Position numbers and translations under genes: made by a program. A stretch of 43,433 nt of DNA from contig DASXRC010000221.1 of NCBI GenBank assembly GCA_036506795.1, positions 1 through 43,433 of the forward strand. Direction: 5' to 3'. The notes under the pieces were generated by a model that had not been told where the DNA came from, made no database searches, and worked only from the letters and a program-made list of their open reading frames with translations. The stretch is from DASXRC01 sp036506795 (GTDB taxonomy: Bacteria; Actinomycetota; Actinomycetes; Mycobacteriales; Micromonosporaceae). Shown here in pieces: positions 1 through 9,073 of this stretch. Position 1 is the first letter of the stretch. Every line of letters starts with the position of its first letter.

Positions 1-39
1 ACGGCGCGGGTGCGCCGTACCCGCCGGCCAGCCGCCTAG
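1..39 (+). CDS. C-terminal end of a gene cut by the window edge (possibly recX)
   Basis: The first 12 codons are open in frame 1, read TARVRRTRRPAA and end in TAG at 37-39. Basic, Arg-rich tails are common at the ends of actinobacterial proteins. In related genomes recX lies directly upstream of this cluster, so recX is the position-based guess. There is too little sequence to identify it from its residues. Confidence 0.25.
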   Translation, partial: TARVRRTRRPAA

Positions 40-65
40 GTCGGGCGTCTCCGCAGCCGCACGGC

Positions 66-81
66 GGCGCCGCGAGGCGCC
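66..81 (+). terminator. Short GC hairpin upstream of rny
   Basis: GGCGCC, a GCGA tetraloop and a second GGCGCC can fold into a 6-bp stem. It lies 27 bases after the upstream stop and just before the rny ribosome binding site (GGAGGGGAGG at about 89-98). It could be a weak terminator or simply leader structure. There is no T-tract. Confidence 0.22.
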
Positions 82-103
82 AGACGGTGGAGGGGAGGCG
101 GTC

Positions 104-1885
104 ATGAGCGGGCTGGATGTGGCGTTGCTGATCGCGATCGCAGCGCTCGGCATCATCGTCCTGGGTGGCCTGCTGCTCGGTGCCCGCGCCCTTCGACGAC
201 TCGGTTACGTCTCGCGCGGCGCCACGCCACTCGCCGACGACCCGACGTACCTCGCCGAGAAAGACCGGCAGGAGCAGTCGCTGGCCGGGCTGCGGCGTGC
301 CGCCGAGGAGGCCTCGGCGGCCGTCGAGGAGACTCGGGCGGCGGCGACCGCGGCGCGCACGGAGGCCGCCGCGGCCAAGGCCGAGGCGAGCGCGGCCCGA
401 GCGGAGGCTCGACGGGTCCTGGACGCGGCCCGCGCGGAGGCGGACACCGTGCTGGAACGCGCCCACCGGCAGGCGGAGCAGGACGTCGAGCAGGCGCGGG
501 CGAGCGCGCGGCGAAGCGGGGAGCGGGAAACCGCGCTACTCACCGCGCGCGCGAAGGAGCAGGCGGCGGAGGGCGAGCGCCGCGCCGCGCGCCTGGACGA
601 GCTCGAGCGGCGGCACGCCGAGGAGGTCGAGCGGGTCGCCGAGCGGGAGCGCCGCGTCGCATCAGCCAGCGCCGAGCTGGCCGAACGGGAGGTGGCGCTC
701 GCCGCCCGCGAAGCGGCGACCAGCGAGGCCGAGGAGGTACGCCGGCGCGAGCTCGAACGCATCGCCGGGCTGACCGCGGAGGCGGCTCGCGTCGAGCTCG
801 TGGACACCATCGAGGGCCAGGCCAAGCGCGAGGCGGCCCTACTCGTGCGCGACATCGAGAGCGAGGCGCGCGCGACGGCCGAGGACCGGGCCCGGCACAT
901 CGTCGTCGATGCCATCCAGCGGGTGGCCAGCGAACAGACCGCGGAGAGCGTGGTCAGCGTCCTGCACCTGCCCGGCGACGAGATGAAGGGACGCATCATC
1001 GGGCGCGAGGGGCGCAACATCCGCGCGTTCGAGTCCGTCACCGGCGTCAACCTGATCATCGACGACACCCCGGAGGCGGTGCTGCTGTCCTGCTTCGACC
1101 CGGTGCGGCGCGAGATCGGCAGGCTCACCCTCGAGAAGCTTGTGCTCGACGGGCGGATCCACCCGCACCGCATCGAGGAGGTGTTCGACACCGCCAAACA
1201 CGAGGTGGAGCGGCTGTGCGAGCGCGCGGCCGAGGACGCGCTCGTCGAGGTCGGCATCACCGAGATGCACCCGGAGATGATCACACTGCTGGGCCGGCTG
1301 CGGTACCGCACCAGCTACGGGCAGAACGTGCTCAAACATCTGGTGGAGACCGCGCACATCGCCGGCATCATGGCGGCCGAGCTCCGGCTCGACCCGGCGC
1401 TGATAAAGCGCTGCGCGTTCCTGCACGACATCGGCAAGGCGCTCACGCACGAGGTCGAGGGCAGTCACGCGCTGATCGGCGCGGACCTGGCCCGCAAGTT
1501 CGGGGAGCCGGATGAGGTCGTGCACGCCATCGAGGCGCATCACAACGAGGTGCCGCCGCAGACCATCGAGGCGGTGCTGACCCAGGCCTCGGACGCCTGC
1601 TCCGGCGGTCGGCCCGGCGCGCGCCGGGAGAGTCTCGAGGCGTACGTCAAGCGGCTCGAACGGATCGAGGAGATAGCCGCCGGCAAGGCGGGCGTGGAGA
1701 AGGTCTTCGCCATGCAGGCCGGCCGCGAGATCCGGGTGATGGTGCGCCCCGACGACGTCGATGACATCGGGGCGGCGGTGCTCGCACGGGACGTCGCCAA
1801 GCAGATCGAGGAGGAGCTGACCTACCCCGGTCAGATCCGGGTCACGGTGGTCCGCGAGTCGCGGGTCACCGAGATCGCCCGCTGA
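104..1885 (+). CDS. rny: Ribonuclease Y
   Basis: This is a membrane-anchored endoribonuclease that starts mRNA decay. The 593-residue protein has the family layout. An N-terminal membrane helix (about residues 5-30) is followed by a long Ala/Glu/Arg-rich coiled coil (about 50-240). A KH RNA-binding domain contains GRIIGREGRNIRAFE (about 300-320). An HD metal-dependent phosphohydrolase domain shows FLHDIGKALTHE, with the His-Asp pair, and then EAHHNEV. Length is slightly above the usual 510-520 because the coiled coil is extended. The ATG follows a GGAGGGGAGG ribosome binding site. The gene ends 5 bases before the stop of convergent gluD, and I see no clear terminator between them. Confidence 0.95.
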   Translation: MSGLDVALLIAIAALGIIVLGGLLLGARALRRLGYVSRGATPLADDPTYLAEKDRQEQSLAGLRRAAEEASAAVEETRAAATAARTEAAAAKAEASAARAEARRVLDAARAEADTVLERAHRQAEQDVEQARASARRSGERETALLTARAKEQAAEGERRAARLDELERRHAEEVERVAERERRVASASAELAEREVALAAREAATSEAEEVRRRELERIAGLTAEAARVELVDTIEGQAKREAALLVRDIESEARATAEDRARHIVVDAIQRVASEQTAESVVSVLHLPGDEMKGRIIGREGRNIRAFESVTGVNLIIDDTPEAVLLSCFDPVRREIGRLTLEKLVLDGRIHPHRIEEVFDTAKHEVERLCERAAEDALVEVGITEMHPEMITLLGRLRYRTSYGQNVLKHLVETAHIAGIMAAELRLDPALIKRCAFLHDIGKALTHEVEGSHALIGADLARKFGEPDEVVHAIEAHHNEVPPQTIEAVLTQASDACSGGRPGARRESLEAYVKRLERIEEIAAGKAGVEKVFAMQAGREIRVMVRPDDVDDIGAAVLARDVAKQIEEELTYPGQIRVTVVRESRVTEIAR

Positions 1886-1890
1886 ACATC

Positions 1891-2763
1891 TCAGCCTTGA
1901 GGTTCGAGCACGGCGGCCGGTCCGGGGCGGGGTGCCCCAGCCACGCGGCCGGGACGCAGACCCCGGCGCTGCGTCCACCGGTCGAGCCAACCGGCGAACC
2001 AGGTCAGCGTCGAGTTGATCAGAATGTAGATCGCGGCGACCACGATGGCCGCGGCCACGACGTTGCCCTTGTTGGCGGAGAGCACGTTCACGCCCTGCTG
2101 CAGCAGCTCCGGCAATGCGACGATGTAGCCGAGCGCGGTGTCCTTCAGCAGGACGACGAGTTGGCTCACGATCACGGGCAGCATCGACCGGGCCGCCTGC
2201 GGGATGAGTATGTACCGCATCAGCTGGTTCTTGCGCAGGCCGATGGCGTACGCGGCCTCGGACTGGCCGATCGGCACCGCGCGGATGCCAGCGCGGAACG
2301 CCTCCGCGAGCACCGAGCCGTTGTACAGCGTCAGCCCTATGACCACGGACCAGAACGCGGGCATGGGCCTATGGGTCAGGAACGGCACGCCGTAGAAGAT
2401 AAAAAAGATCATGAGCAGCAGCGGTACGGCGCGGAAGAACTCGACGACGACACCCGAGGGCACCCTGACCCACCAGTGTTCGGACAGCCGGCCGGCCGAG
2501 AAGACCAGGCCGAACGCCAGCGACAGCACCATGCCGGTCGCCGCGGCCAGCAGCGTCTGTCTCAGGCCGGGCAAGATGAAGTCGGTCCAGGTGGCCGACT
2601 CGGTGAACGGCTTCCACAGGATGCCCGCCAGCTGGCCCTTCTCGTCGAACTTCCGGTAGATCCACCAGAGCAGTCCGACGAGGGCGAGCCCGAATACGAC
2701 CGTGAGGATGGCGTTGCGTCGGCGGGCGCGCGGGCCGGGGTAGTCGTACAGGACGATGCTCAT
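1891..2763 (-). CDS. gluD: Glutamate-type ABC transporter permease (GluD)
   Basis: This is one of two inner-membrane permeases of a polar amino-acid importer of the His/Glu/Gln family. The 290-residue product has a cytoplasmic N-terminus, about five to six hydrophobic helices and the EAA loop that contacts the ATPase (EAAYAIGLRKNQLMRYILIP). The open frame runs upstream to 3384, but that part is the antisense-frame shadow of gluC, so the ATG at 2763 was chosen. It overlaps the gluC TGA as ATGA, which implies translational coupling. Substrate specificity is inferred from the gluABCD-like gene order and cannot be read from the permease. Confidence 0.9.
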   Translation of the reverse strand: MSIVLYDYPGPRARRRNAILTVVFGLALVGLLWWIYRKFDEKGQLAGILWKPFTESATWTDFILPGLRQTLLAAATGMVLSLAFGLVFSAGRLSEHWWVRVPSGVVVEFFRAVPLLLMIFFIFYGVPFLTHRPMPAFWSVVIGLTLYNGSVLAEAFRAGIRAVPIGQSEAAYAIGLRKNQLMRYILIPQAARSMLPVIVSQLVVLLKDTALGYIVALPELLQQGVNVLSANKGNVVAAAIVVAAIYILINSTLTWFAGWLDRWTQRRGLRPGRVAGAPRPGPAAVLEPQG

Positions 2764-3437
2764 CAGCGCTTCACCGCCAACCGGTTCGCCAGCCAGCCGA
2801 ACAGGTAGCCCGTGGGGACCAGCACCGCGGCGAACGTGCCGGCGAAGACGATGAAGATCGCGATCACCGCGTTGCCGTTGTCGTTGATCAACTGCTTCAT
2901 CTGGTTGGAGGACTCGAGGAGCCCGATGGTGCCCACGATCGTGCTGTTCTTGCACAACGCGATCAGGATGCTGCCGAGCGGCGCGATGACCGCCCGGCCG
3001 GCCTGGGGGAGCACCACGATGCGCAGCGTCTGCGCGAACGTCAGGCCGATGGCGCGGGCGGCCTCGGCCTGCCCCGCCGGCACCGTGTTGACGCCCGACC
3101 GGATCGCTTCGCACACGAACGCGGCGGTGTACGCGGACAGCCCCACCACACCGAGCCAGTAGTTGTTGAGATTCAGGTCGTCCGAGAGCGTGACGCCGAG
3201 CGTCGCGTACAACGCGAAGTAGCAGAAGAAGATGATGAGAGTGAGCGGGGTATTGCGGAAGACGTTGACCCACCCGGCCCCGAACCAGCGCAACACCGGG
3301 ATCGGCGAGACCCGCATCGCGGCGAGCAGCACGCCGATAACCAACGCGATGACCGCGGACACGCCGGTGAGCCGGAGGATCCACAGGAACCCCGTCAGGT
3401 ACGCGTGAAGGTTATCCGAGTCTCTGAACACGCTCAT
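2763..3437 (-). CDS. gluC: Glutamate-type ABC transporter permease (GluC)
   Basis: This is the first permease of the amino-acid importer, 224 residues with several membrane helices and an EAA motif (EAARAIGLTFAQTLRIVVLP). A start at 3494 is possible, but its extra 19 codons would run through the perfect hairpin at 3464-3499. The ATG at 3437 (MSVFRDSDNL) has a GGGAGCGG-like ribosome binding site and matches the usual family N-terminus. The stop overlaps the gluD start by four bases. Its expression is probably lower than that of gluB because of the intercistronic hairpin. Confidence 0.9.
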   Translation of the reverse strand: MSVFRDSDNLHAYLTGFLWILRLTGVSAVIALVIGVLLAAMRVSPIPVLRWFGAGWVNVFRNTPLTLIIFFCYFALYATLGVTLSDDLNLNNYWLGVVGLSAYTAAFVCEAIRSGVNTVPAGQAEAARAIGLTFAQTLRIVVLPQAGRAVIAPLGSILIALCKNSTIVGTIGLLESSNQMKQLINDNGNAVIAIFIVFAGTFAAVLVPTGYLFGWLANRLAVKR

Positions 3438-3463
3438 GGGTGCCGCTCCCGCCGGTGTGCGAT

Positions 3464-3499
3464 CTCCGGTGCGGGCGGAGGTGTCCGCCCGCACCGGAG
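3464..3499 (-). terminator. Perfect 16-bp hairpin between gluB and gluC (likely attenuator)
   Basis: The arms 3464-3479 and 3484-3499 are perfectly complementary and enclose a 4-base loop. The hairpin sits 8 bases after the gluB stop and 27 bases before the gluC start, inside one operon. It has no T-tract on the transcribed strand. Such intercistronic hairpins in binding-protein-dependent operons are known to stabilise the upstream mRNA or cause partial termination, so that binding protein is made in excess of permease. Confidence 0.75.
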
Positions 3500-3507
3500 G
3501 GTGGTGC

Positions 3508-4371
3508 TCAGCCGCAGTTGGTCAGCTTGCTGGCGTCCAGGGTCGGTGCGGGGGTGCCGCTCTTGCCGAGCGTGTTGTCCCACGCCGCCTTGTACGAGCC
3601 GTCCCCCGCCGAGGCCTTGAGAATCTCGTTGATCTTCTCGCAGCCGGACTTGTCGTCCTTCTTCAGGCCGATGCCGTACGGCTCGGTGGAGAACGGCTTG
3701 CCGACCACCTTGAACTTGCCGGCGTACTGCGGCTGCGAGGCGTAGCCGGCGAGAATGATGTCGTCGGTGGTCACCGCGTCAACCTGGCCGCCGGCCAGCG
3801 CGGTCACGCACTTGGAGTACGCGTCGAACTGCTGCAGGTGCGCCTTGGGGTGTTCGGTCTGGATGCGCTTGGCGGGCGTCGACCCGGACACCGAGCAGAC
3901 CTTCTTGCCGTCGAGCGACTCCGGCCCGGTGATGTCGGAGTTCACCGGCACGAGCAGATCCTGGCCGGCGACGAAGTACGGCCCGGCGAAGCTGACCTTC
4001 TGCTTGCGCTCGTCGTTGATCGTGTAGGTGGCGACCACGAGGTCGACCGTGCCCTGCTGGATGAAGGGCTCACGGTTGGCCGAGACCGTGGTGACAAACT
4101 CGATGCTCGCGGGGTCGACGCCGAGGCCCTTGGCGATGATCTTTGCGATCTCGATGTCGAACCCCTCGTACGTGCTGCCGGTCTGCAGGCCGAGGCCCGG
4201 CTGGTCGGCCTTCACGCCGATCTTCAGCTTCTTCTGGCTCTGAGCCTTGCCGACGACTCCGGTGGCACCGCCCTGGCCGCCACCGCCGTCGTTGCCGTCA
4301 CCGCCGCAGGCGGCGACGCCGAGCGCCAGCACGGTCGCCGCGGCTACCGCGACGAGACGTGTGATACGCAT
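3508..4371 (-). CDS. gluB: Glutamate-type ABC transporter substrate-binding lipoprotein (GluB)
   Basis: This is the extracytoplasmic solute-binding lipoprotein of the importer, 287 residues. It has a lipoprotein signal peptide with a lipobox LGVAAC at about residues 17-22, followed by a Gly/Asp-rich linker (about 23-40). The family 3 binding-protein fold follows, with YEGFDIEIAKIIAKGLG and later GQVDAVTTDDIILAGY, both typical of the glutamate/glutamine subgroup. The ATG has a strong AGGAGGAGAG ribosome binding site. It lies between gluA, 50 bases upstream, and the hairpin that separates it from the permease genes. Confidence 0.93.
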   Translation of the reverse strand: MRITRLVAVAAATVLALGVAACGGDGNDGGGGQGGATGVVGKAQSQKKLKIGVKADQPGLGLQTGSTYEGFDIEIAKIIAKGLGVDPASIEFVTTVSANREPFIQQGTVDLVVATYTINDERKQKVSFAGPYFVAGQDLLVPVNSDITGPESLDGKKVCSVSGSTPAKRIQTEHPKAHLQQFDAYSKCVTALAGGQVDAVTTDDIILAGYASQPQYAGKFKVVGKPFSTEPYGIGLKKDDKSGCEKINEILKASAGDGSYKAAWDNTLGKSGTPAPTLDASKLTNCG

Positions 4372-4421
4372 ACTGACTCTCCTCCTCTAGCCGGAGCACT
4401 CCGGTGCCCCATAGTGGACGC

Positions 4422-5165
4422 TCAGTGCGTCAGAATCTTCGACAGGAAGTCCTTGGCCCGGCTGCTACGCGGGTTGGCGAAGAACTCGGCGGGCGGGGCG
4501 TCCTCGACGAGCTGCCCGTCGGCCATGAAGATCACGCGGTTCGCGGCGTGCCGGGCGAAGCCCATCTCGTGCGACACGACGATCATCGTCATGCCGTCCT
4601 TGGCCAACGCGGTCATGACATCGAGCACCTCGCCGACCATCTCCGGGTCGAGTGCGCTGGTCGGCTCGTCGAACAGCATCGCCTTGGGCTGCATCGCGAG
4701 GGCGCGGGCGATCGCGGCCCGCTGCTGCTGGCCGCCGGAGAGCTGTGCCGGGTACTTGGCGGCCTGGTCGGCGATGCCCACCCGGTCCAGCAAGGCCATC
4801 GCGCGCTCGCGCGCGGCACCGGACTTTTCCCCGCGTACCTTGATCGGCCCGAGGGTGACGTTGTGGAGCACGCTCTTGTGCGCGAACAGGTTGAACGACT
4901 GGAAGACCATCCCGACGTCACTGCGCAGCCGGGCGAGCGCGCGACCCTCGGCCGGGAGGACCCGGTCGTCGAAGGTGATGGTGCCCGAGTCGATCGGCTC
5001 CAGCCGGTTGATGACCCGGCACAGCGTCGACTTACCGGACCCGGACGGCCCGATGACGACGACGACCTCGCCCCGGTTCACGGACAGGTTCACGTCGTTG
5101 AGGACGTGCAGCGAGCCGAACCACTTGTTGACCGATTCGAGAACTATCAGCGCTTGATCCGTCAT
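4422..5165 (-). CDS. gluA: Glutamate-type ABC transporter ATP-binding protein (GluA)
   Basis: This is the ATPase subunit of the polar amino-acid importer, 247 residues. All nucleotide-binding motifs are visible: Walker A GPSGSGKST, Q-loop VFQSFNLF, signature LSGGQQQR, Walker B AMLFDEPTSALDP and the switch His in VVSHEMGFA. The frame extends 12 codons further upstream, but the ATG at 5165 (MTDQALIVLE) is preceded by GGGGATGGTGGT and gives the usual N-terminus. It is the first gene of the minus-strand operon gluA-gluB-gluC-gluD, the order known from Corynebacterium glutamicum glutamate uptake. Confidence 0.93.
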   Translation of the reverse strand: MTDQALIVLESVNKWFGSLHVLNDVNLSVNRGEVVVVIGPSGSGKSTLCRVINRLEPIDSGTITFDDRVLPAEGRALARLRSDVGMVFQSFNLFAHKSVLHNVTLGPIKVRGEKSGAARERAMALLDRVGIADQAAKYPAQLSGGQQQRAAIARALAMQPKAMLFDEPTSALDPEMVGEVLDVMTALAKDGMTMIVVSHEMGFARHAANRVIFMADGQLVEDAPPAEFFANPRSSRAKDFLSKILTH

Positions 5166-5199
5166 ACCACCATCCCCGGGACCACGCCTGCCTGCGCAC

Positions 5200-5205
5200 A
5201 CTCTA
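5200..5205 (-). promoter_or_regulatory. Possible -10 element of the gluABCD promoter
   Basis: Reading the minus strand, TAGAGT fits the TAnnnT actinobacterial -10 consensus and would place the start of transcription about 28 bases upstream of gluA. No good -35 hexamer is visible 17-18 bases upstream. The region 5166-5304 must hold both this promoter and that of miaB. Confidence 0.25.
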
Positions 5206-5304
5206 TGCGGATCTCTGCGGAAGCTGTGAGACGGCTGTGGTCACGACGTAGTAACACCGCGCCGAGGGTCGACGCGGAACGTGCGGATACGCTTGACAAC
5301 CGAC

Positions 5305-6813
5305 ATGACTACCGCAGCTCCGCCCGCGCAGCAGGCCGAACGGCCGCGGACCTATCAGGTGCGCACGTACGGCTGCCAGATGAACGTGCACGACTCCGAG
5401 CGGATCTCCGGGCTGCTGGAGCAGGCCGGCTACATCCGGGCGGAGGGCGACACGGCGGACGTCGTCGTGTTCAACACGTGCGCGGTGCGCGAGAACGCGG
5501 ACAACCGCCTCTACGGGAACCTCGGCCACCTCCGGCCGGTGAAGGACGCGCGCCCGGGCATGCAGATCGCGGTCGGCGGCTGCCTCGCCCAGAAGGACCG
5601 CGGCGAGATCGTACGCCGGGCACCTTGGGTGGACGTCGTCTTCGGCACGCATAACATCGGGTCGCTGCCGGTGCTGCTCGAGCGCGCCCGCCACAATGCC
5701 GCCGCCGAGGTCGAGATCCTGGAGGCGCTCGAGGTCTTCCCGTCCACGCTGCCGACCCGCCGCGAGTCCACGTACGCCGGGTGGGTATCCATCTCTGTCG
5801 GCTGCAACAACACCTGCACCTTCTGCATCGTGCCGGCGCTGCGCGGCAGGGAGCGGGACCGTCGGCCGGGCGACATCCTCGCCGAGGTGCGCGCCCTGGT
5901 GGCCGAGGGCGTACTCGAGGTCACGCTGCTCGGACAGAACGTCAACTCATACGGGGTGGAGTTCGGCGACCGGCTCGCGTTCGGCAGGCTGCTGCGGGCG
6001 TGCGGCGAGGTGGACGGCCTCGAGCGGGTCCGGTTCACCAGCCCGCACCCCAAGGACTTCACCGACGACGTCATCGCCGCGATGGCCGAGACGCCGAACG
6101 TCTGCCACCAGCTGCACATGCCGCTGCAGTCCGGATCGGACGCGATGCTGCGCGCCATGCGCCGGTCGTACCGGGCCGAGCGCTACCTCGGCATCATCGA
6201 CAAGGTCCGGGCCGCGATGCCGGACGCCGCCATCACCACGGACATCATCGTGGGGTTCCCCGGCGAGACCGACGCCGACTTCGAGCAGACGCTGCGGGTC
6301 GTCCGCGAGGCGCGGTTCGCGCAGGCGTTCACCTTCCAGTACTCCAAGCGACCGGGCACGCCGGCGGCCACAATGGACGGTCAGGTGCCGAGGGAGGTTG
6401 TCCAGGAGCGGTACGAGCGGCTGCTCGCCGCCGTCGAGGAGGTCAGCTGGTCCGAGAACCGGGCACTCGTGGGCCGGGAGGTCGAGGTGCTCGCCGCGGT
6501 CGGCGAGGGCCGCAAGGACGACCGGACCGGGCGCATGTCCGGCCGGGCCCGCGACGGCCGACTCGTCCACTTCAGCGCCGGGCGGTACGCCGACCAGGTC
6601 CGGCCCGGCGACGTCGTGCACACCACGATCACGTACGCGGCACCGCACCACCTCAACGCGGACGGCGAACCGCGGTCCCTGCGGCGTACCCGGGCGGGCG
6701 ACGCGTACGAGAGCGGCCGCTCCCCGCGTACCCCCGGCGTGCTGCTCGGACTGCCGACGGTTGGCGTGCCGCCGGCGGCGAGCGCCCCCACGGCGGCCTG
6801 CGCCGTCGACTGA
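5305..6813 (+). CDS. miaB: tRNA-2-methylthio-N6-dimethylallyladenosine synthase MiaB
   Basis: This radical-SAM enzyme adds a methylthio group to i6A37 of tRNA, the step after MiaA (encoded at 11984-12886). In the 502-residue protein the N-terminal cluster cysteines are C24 (YGCQMN), C59 (NTCAVRE) and C93 (GGCLAQ). The radical-SAM motif C167-x3-C171-x2-C174 lies in VGCNNTCTFC, and a TRAM domain lies near residues 370-440. The C-terminal 50 residues look like a variable extension. An in-frame GTG at 5281 would add eight residues. The ATG at 5305 matches the common actinobacterial N-terminus, but neither start has a convincing ribosome binding site, so a nearly leaderless mRNA is possible. Confidence 0.95.
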   Translation: MTTAAPPAQQAERPRTYQVRTYGCQMNVHDSERISGLLEQAGYIRAEGDTADVVVFNTCAVRENADNRLYGNLGHLRPVKDARPGMQIAVGGCLAQKDRGEIVRRAPWVDVVFGTHNIGSLPVLLERARHNAAAEVEILEALEVFPSTLPTRRESTYAGWVSISVGCNNTCTFCIVPALRGRERDRRPGDILAEVRALVAEGVLEVTLLGQNVNSYGVEFGDRLAFGRLLRACGEVDGLERVRFTSPHPKDFTDDVIAAMAETPNVCHQLHMPLQSGSDAMLRAMRRSYRAERYLGIIDKVRAAMPDAAITTDIIVGFPGETDADFEQTLRVVREARFAQAFTFQYSKRPGTPAATMDGQVPREVVQERYERLLAAVEEVSWSENRALVGREVEVLAAVGEGRKDDRTGRMSGRARDGRLVHFSAGRYADQVRPGDVVHTTITYAAPHHLNADGEPRSLRRTRAGDAYESGRSPRTPGVLLGLPTVGVPPAASAPTAACAVD

Positions 6814-6830
6814 CCGGCTCGACGAGGGCC

Positions 6831-6861
6831 GGGGCGGGCGCGCCCCCGAGGCGCCCGCCCC
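6831..6861. terminator. Bidirectional terminator between miaB and the MMPL gene
   Basis: GGGGCGGGCGC (6831-6841) and GCGCCCGCCCC (6851-6861) form a perfect 11-bp GC stem with a 9-base loop. It sits between the stops of two convergent genes, 17 bases after miaB and 13 bases beyond the MMPL stop. There is no T-tract, as is common in actinomycetes. Confidence 0.7.
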
Positions 6862-6874
6862 AGGTCGGCGCCGC

Positions 6875-9049
6875 TCAGCCCCTGGCTGCCGCCTGCACCG
6901 GTTCGGCCCGCGGTGCCTCGACGGCGCCCGTGGTCTCGTCGCCGTGCCCAGGCCACCAGGCCCGGTGACCGAGCAGTGCGGTCAGGCTCGGCACGAGGAA
7001 CATCGCCATCACGAACGCCGAGATGAGAATGCCGACCGAGACCGAGAAGCCCATCTCGACAAGGAACGCGATGCCGCCCAGCATCATCGAGGCAAATGTT
7101 CCGGCCAGGATGAGCCCGGCCGCTCCGATCGACGGACCCCCGTGCTCGATCGCGAGGTCGGCGGCCGTCCGCGGATCGTTGCCGAGCCTCGCCTCCTCCC
7201 GCAGGCGGGCGATCATCAGGATGTTGTAGTCGGTGCCGATTGCCACCACGAACAGGTAGAGGATCACCGGCAGGAAGAACGACAGGCCCGGTCGGGTGCC
7301 GATGCCCTGGAAGGCGAGCACGGCGGCGCCTAGCGTCGAGAAGAACCCGACGACAACCGCGACCATCAGGTAGATCGGCGCGACGAGGCTGCGCAGCAGC
7401 GCGGCGAGGATCAGCGCGATGAGCACGGCCGCCACCGGGAAGATGACGCGCAGGTCTCGGTCGTTCGCGTCGCGGACGTCGGCGAAGATCGAGCTGAGCC
7501 CGCCCACGGCCGCGGTGGTGCCGGCCGGCGCCTCCGCGTGGGCCACGTCCCGCAGGCGCCCGCCCGCGAGGTCGAGCGCATCGTTCGAGTACGGGCTGTC
7601 GGTCAGCAGCAGGTCGATCCGGGCGATCGTGCCGTCGCGGTTCAGCGCCGCCGCGGCGCCGCCCTCACCGGCGGGCATGACGCCGCCGACGCCGGGCACC
7701 TGCCGCAGCTTTTCGGCGTACGCCTGGAGCGCCGCCGCGTCGAGCCGCTGGCCGTGGTCGCTGCGGACCAGGACCTGGGTCGGTGCCAGCGCGCCGGCCG
7801 GGAATCCGGCCTGCAGGTCCTGGAAACCCTGCGCGGACTCGGTGTCGCTGGGCAGCTGGGCGTTCTGGTCGAAGTCGGTCTTCATGCCCAGCGTGCCGAG
7901 CGCCAGCACGAGCATGAGGCCGCCCGAGATGGCGGCGACCACGGCCGGGCGGCGCGCGGTGAGCCTGCCGAGCCGCTGGAAGGTCGTGCCCTTCGGCGTA
8001 CGCTGCCAGGACTTCGACGGCCAGAACACCTTGGGGCCGAGCAGCGACACCACCGCGGGCACCAGCGTCACGGCCGCGATGGCCATCACGACGACCGCGA
8101 TGGCCAGCGCCGGGCCTAGGCTGCGGAATGCGCCGAAGATCGCCAGCAGCAGCGCGCTGAATGCGATGACGATGGCGGCCGCTGCGGACGCGATGACCTC
8201 GCCGACCCGGTGCACGGAGGTCACCATCGCCTGCTTCCGGTCGTCGCCCGCACGCAGCCGTTCGCGGTAGCGGAACAGCAGGAACAGGATGTAGTCGGTG
8301 CCGACCCCGTACAGCACGATCGTCAGGATGATCTGCAGCGACGGGTCCGCCTGCAGCCCGAAGACCTTTGCCGCCGCGGCGACCAGCCCGGCCGAGATCG
8401 CGCTGACGACGCCGACCGTGAGCACCGGTAGCAGGGCCGCAATCGGACTGCGGTAGATGAGCAGCAACAGCACGATGATGAGCAGCACGGTCACGATCGC
8501 GACGATCTCGAACGCCGTGTTGTACGCGTCCTGGTTGTCGACGGCGGTCGCGGTGTCGCCGGTAACGGCCATGCGGAGGCCAGTGCCCTGCAGCGTGGGC
8601 TTGCCGACGTCCCGGATCTGTTTGACGGCGTCAAGCAGCTTCGGGTCGTCGCCGAAGCCCCGCAGCCCCACGTTGACCAGCTGCACGAGCTTGTTCGGTG
8701 AGAGGGTCTGCGGCCCGGTCATCACACCGGTGACCCGGTCGATGCCGGCCCCGTCGATCGCCGTCGCCAGCTGCGTGACCGTCGCCTGATCGGCATTGGT
8801 CAGCTGGGCGCCATCGGTGCGCTTGACCACGATTGTCGCGGTCGAGTCGTTGGCGTCGCCGAACGCCGACTGGGCCAGGTTCATGGCCTTGACGGATTCA
8901 TACCTGTCGGGCAGGAAGTCGGCCTGCTCCTGGCTGGTCACGTCGCCGAGCCCGGGCGCGAACGCCACGGTGGCTACCGCGGCCAGCACCCACGTCGCGA
9001 TGACCTTCCACGGGTTCCGGACAACGAACCGCCCGATCCGTTCGAACAT
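6875..9049 (-). CDS. MMPL/RND-family membrane transporter
   Basis: This is a proton-driven exporter of the MMPL branch of the RND superfamily, 724 residues. It has the expected duplicated layout: one N-terminal membrane helix (about 15-33), an extracytoplasmic loop, a helix cluster (about 180-350), a second helix (about 370-390), a second loop and a second cluster (about 530-700). The family signature GTDYILFLLFRYRE appears in the first half and GTDYNILMIARLREE in the second. The substrate cannot be read from the sequence; lipids or drugs are typical. The gene is transcribed away from a tetR gene across an operator-like region, which suggests control by that repressor. Confidence 0.88.
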   Translation of the reverse strand: MFERIGRFVVRNPWKVIATWVLAAVATVAFAPGLGDVTSQEQADFLPDRYESVKAMNLAQSAFGDANDSTATIVVKRTDGAQLTNADQATVTQLATAIDGAGIDRVTGVMTGPQTLSPNKLVQLVNVGLRGFGDDPKLLDAVKQIRDVGKPTLQGTGLRMAVTGDTATAVDNQDAYNTAFEIVAIVTVLLIIVLLLLIYRSPIAALLPVLTVGVVSAISAGLVAAAAKVFGLQADPSLQIILTIVLYGVGTDYILFLLFRYRERLRAGDDRKQAMVTSVHRVGEVIASAAAAIVIAFSALLLAIFGAFRSLGPALAIAVVVMAIAAVTLVPAVVSLLGPKVFWPSKSWQRTPKGTTFQRLGRLTARRPAVVAAISGGLMLVLALGTLGMKTDFDQNAQLPSDTESAQGFQDLQAGFPAGALAPTQVLVRSDHGQRLDAAALQAYAEKLRQVPGVGGVMPAGEGGAAAALNRDGTIARIDLLLTDSPYSNDALDLAGGRLRDVAHAEAPAGTTAAVGGLSSIFADVRDANDRDLRVIFPVAAVLIALILAALLRSLVAPIYLMVAVVVGFFSTLGAAVLAFQGIGTRPGLSFFLPVILYLFVVAIGTDYNILMIARLREEARLGNDPRTAADLAIEHGGPSIGAAGLILAGTFASMMLGGIAFLVEMGFSVSVGILISAFVMAMFLVPSLTALLGHRAWWPGHGDETTGAVEAPRAEPVQAAARG

Positions 9050-9073
9050 TCGACTCTCCCCCGATTCGGATGT

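Noticed and set aside
839..1990. Long minus-strand open frame across rny
   Set aside because: It is the complementary shadow of a high-GC coding gene; no domain or ribosome binding site supports it.
2764..3384. Open extension of the gluD frame to 497 residues
   Set aside because: The extra 207 residues are Arg/His-rich and lie antisense-in-frame over gluC. A coupled ATGA start at 2763 gives the normal permease length.
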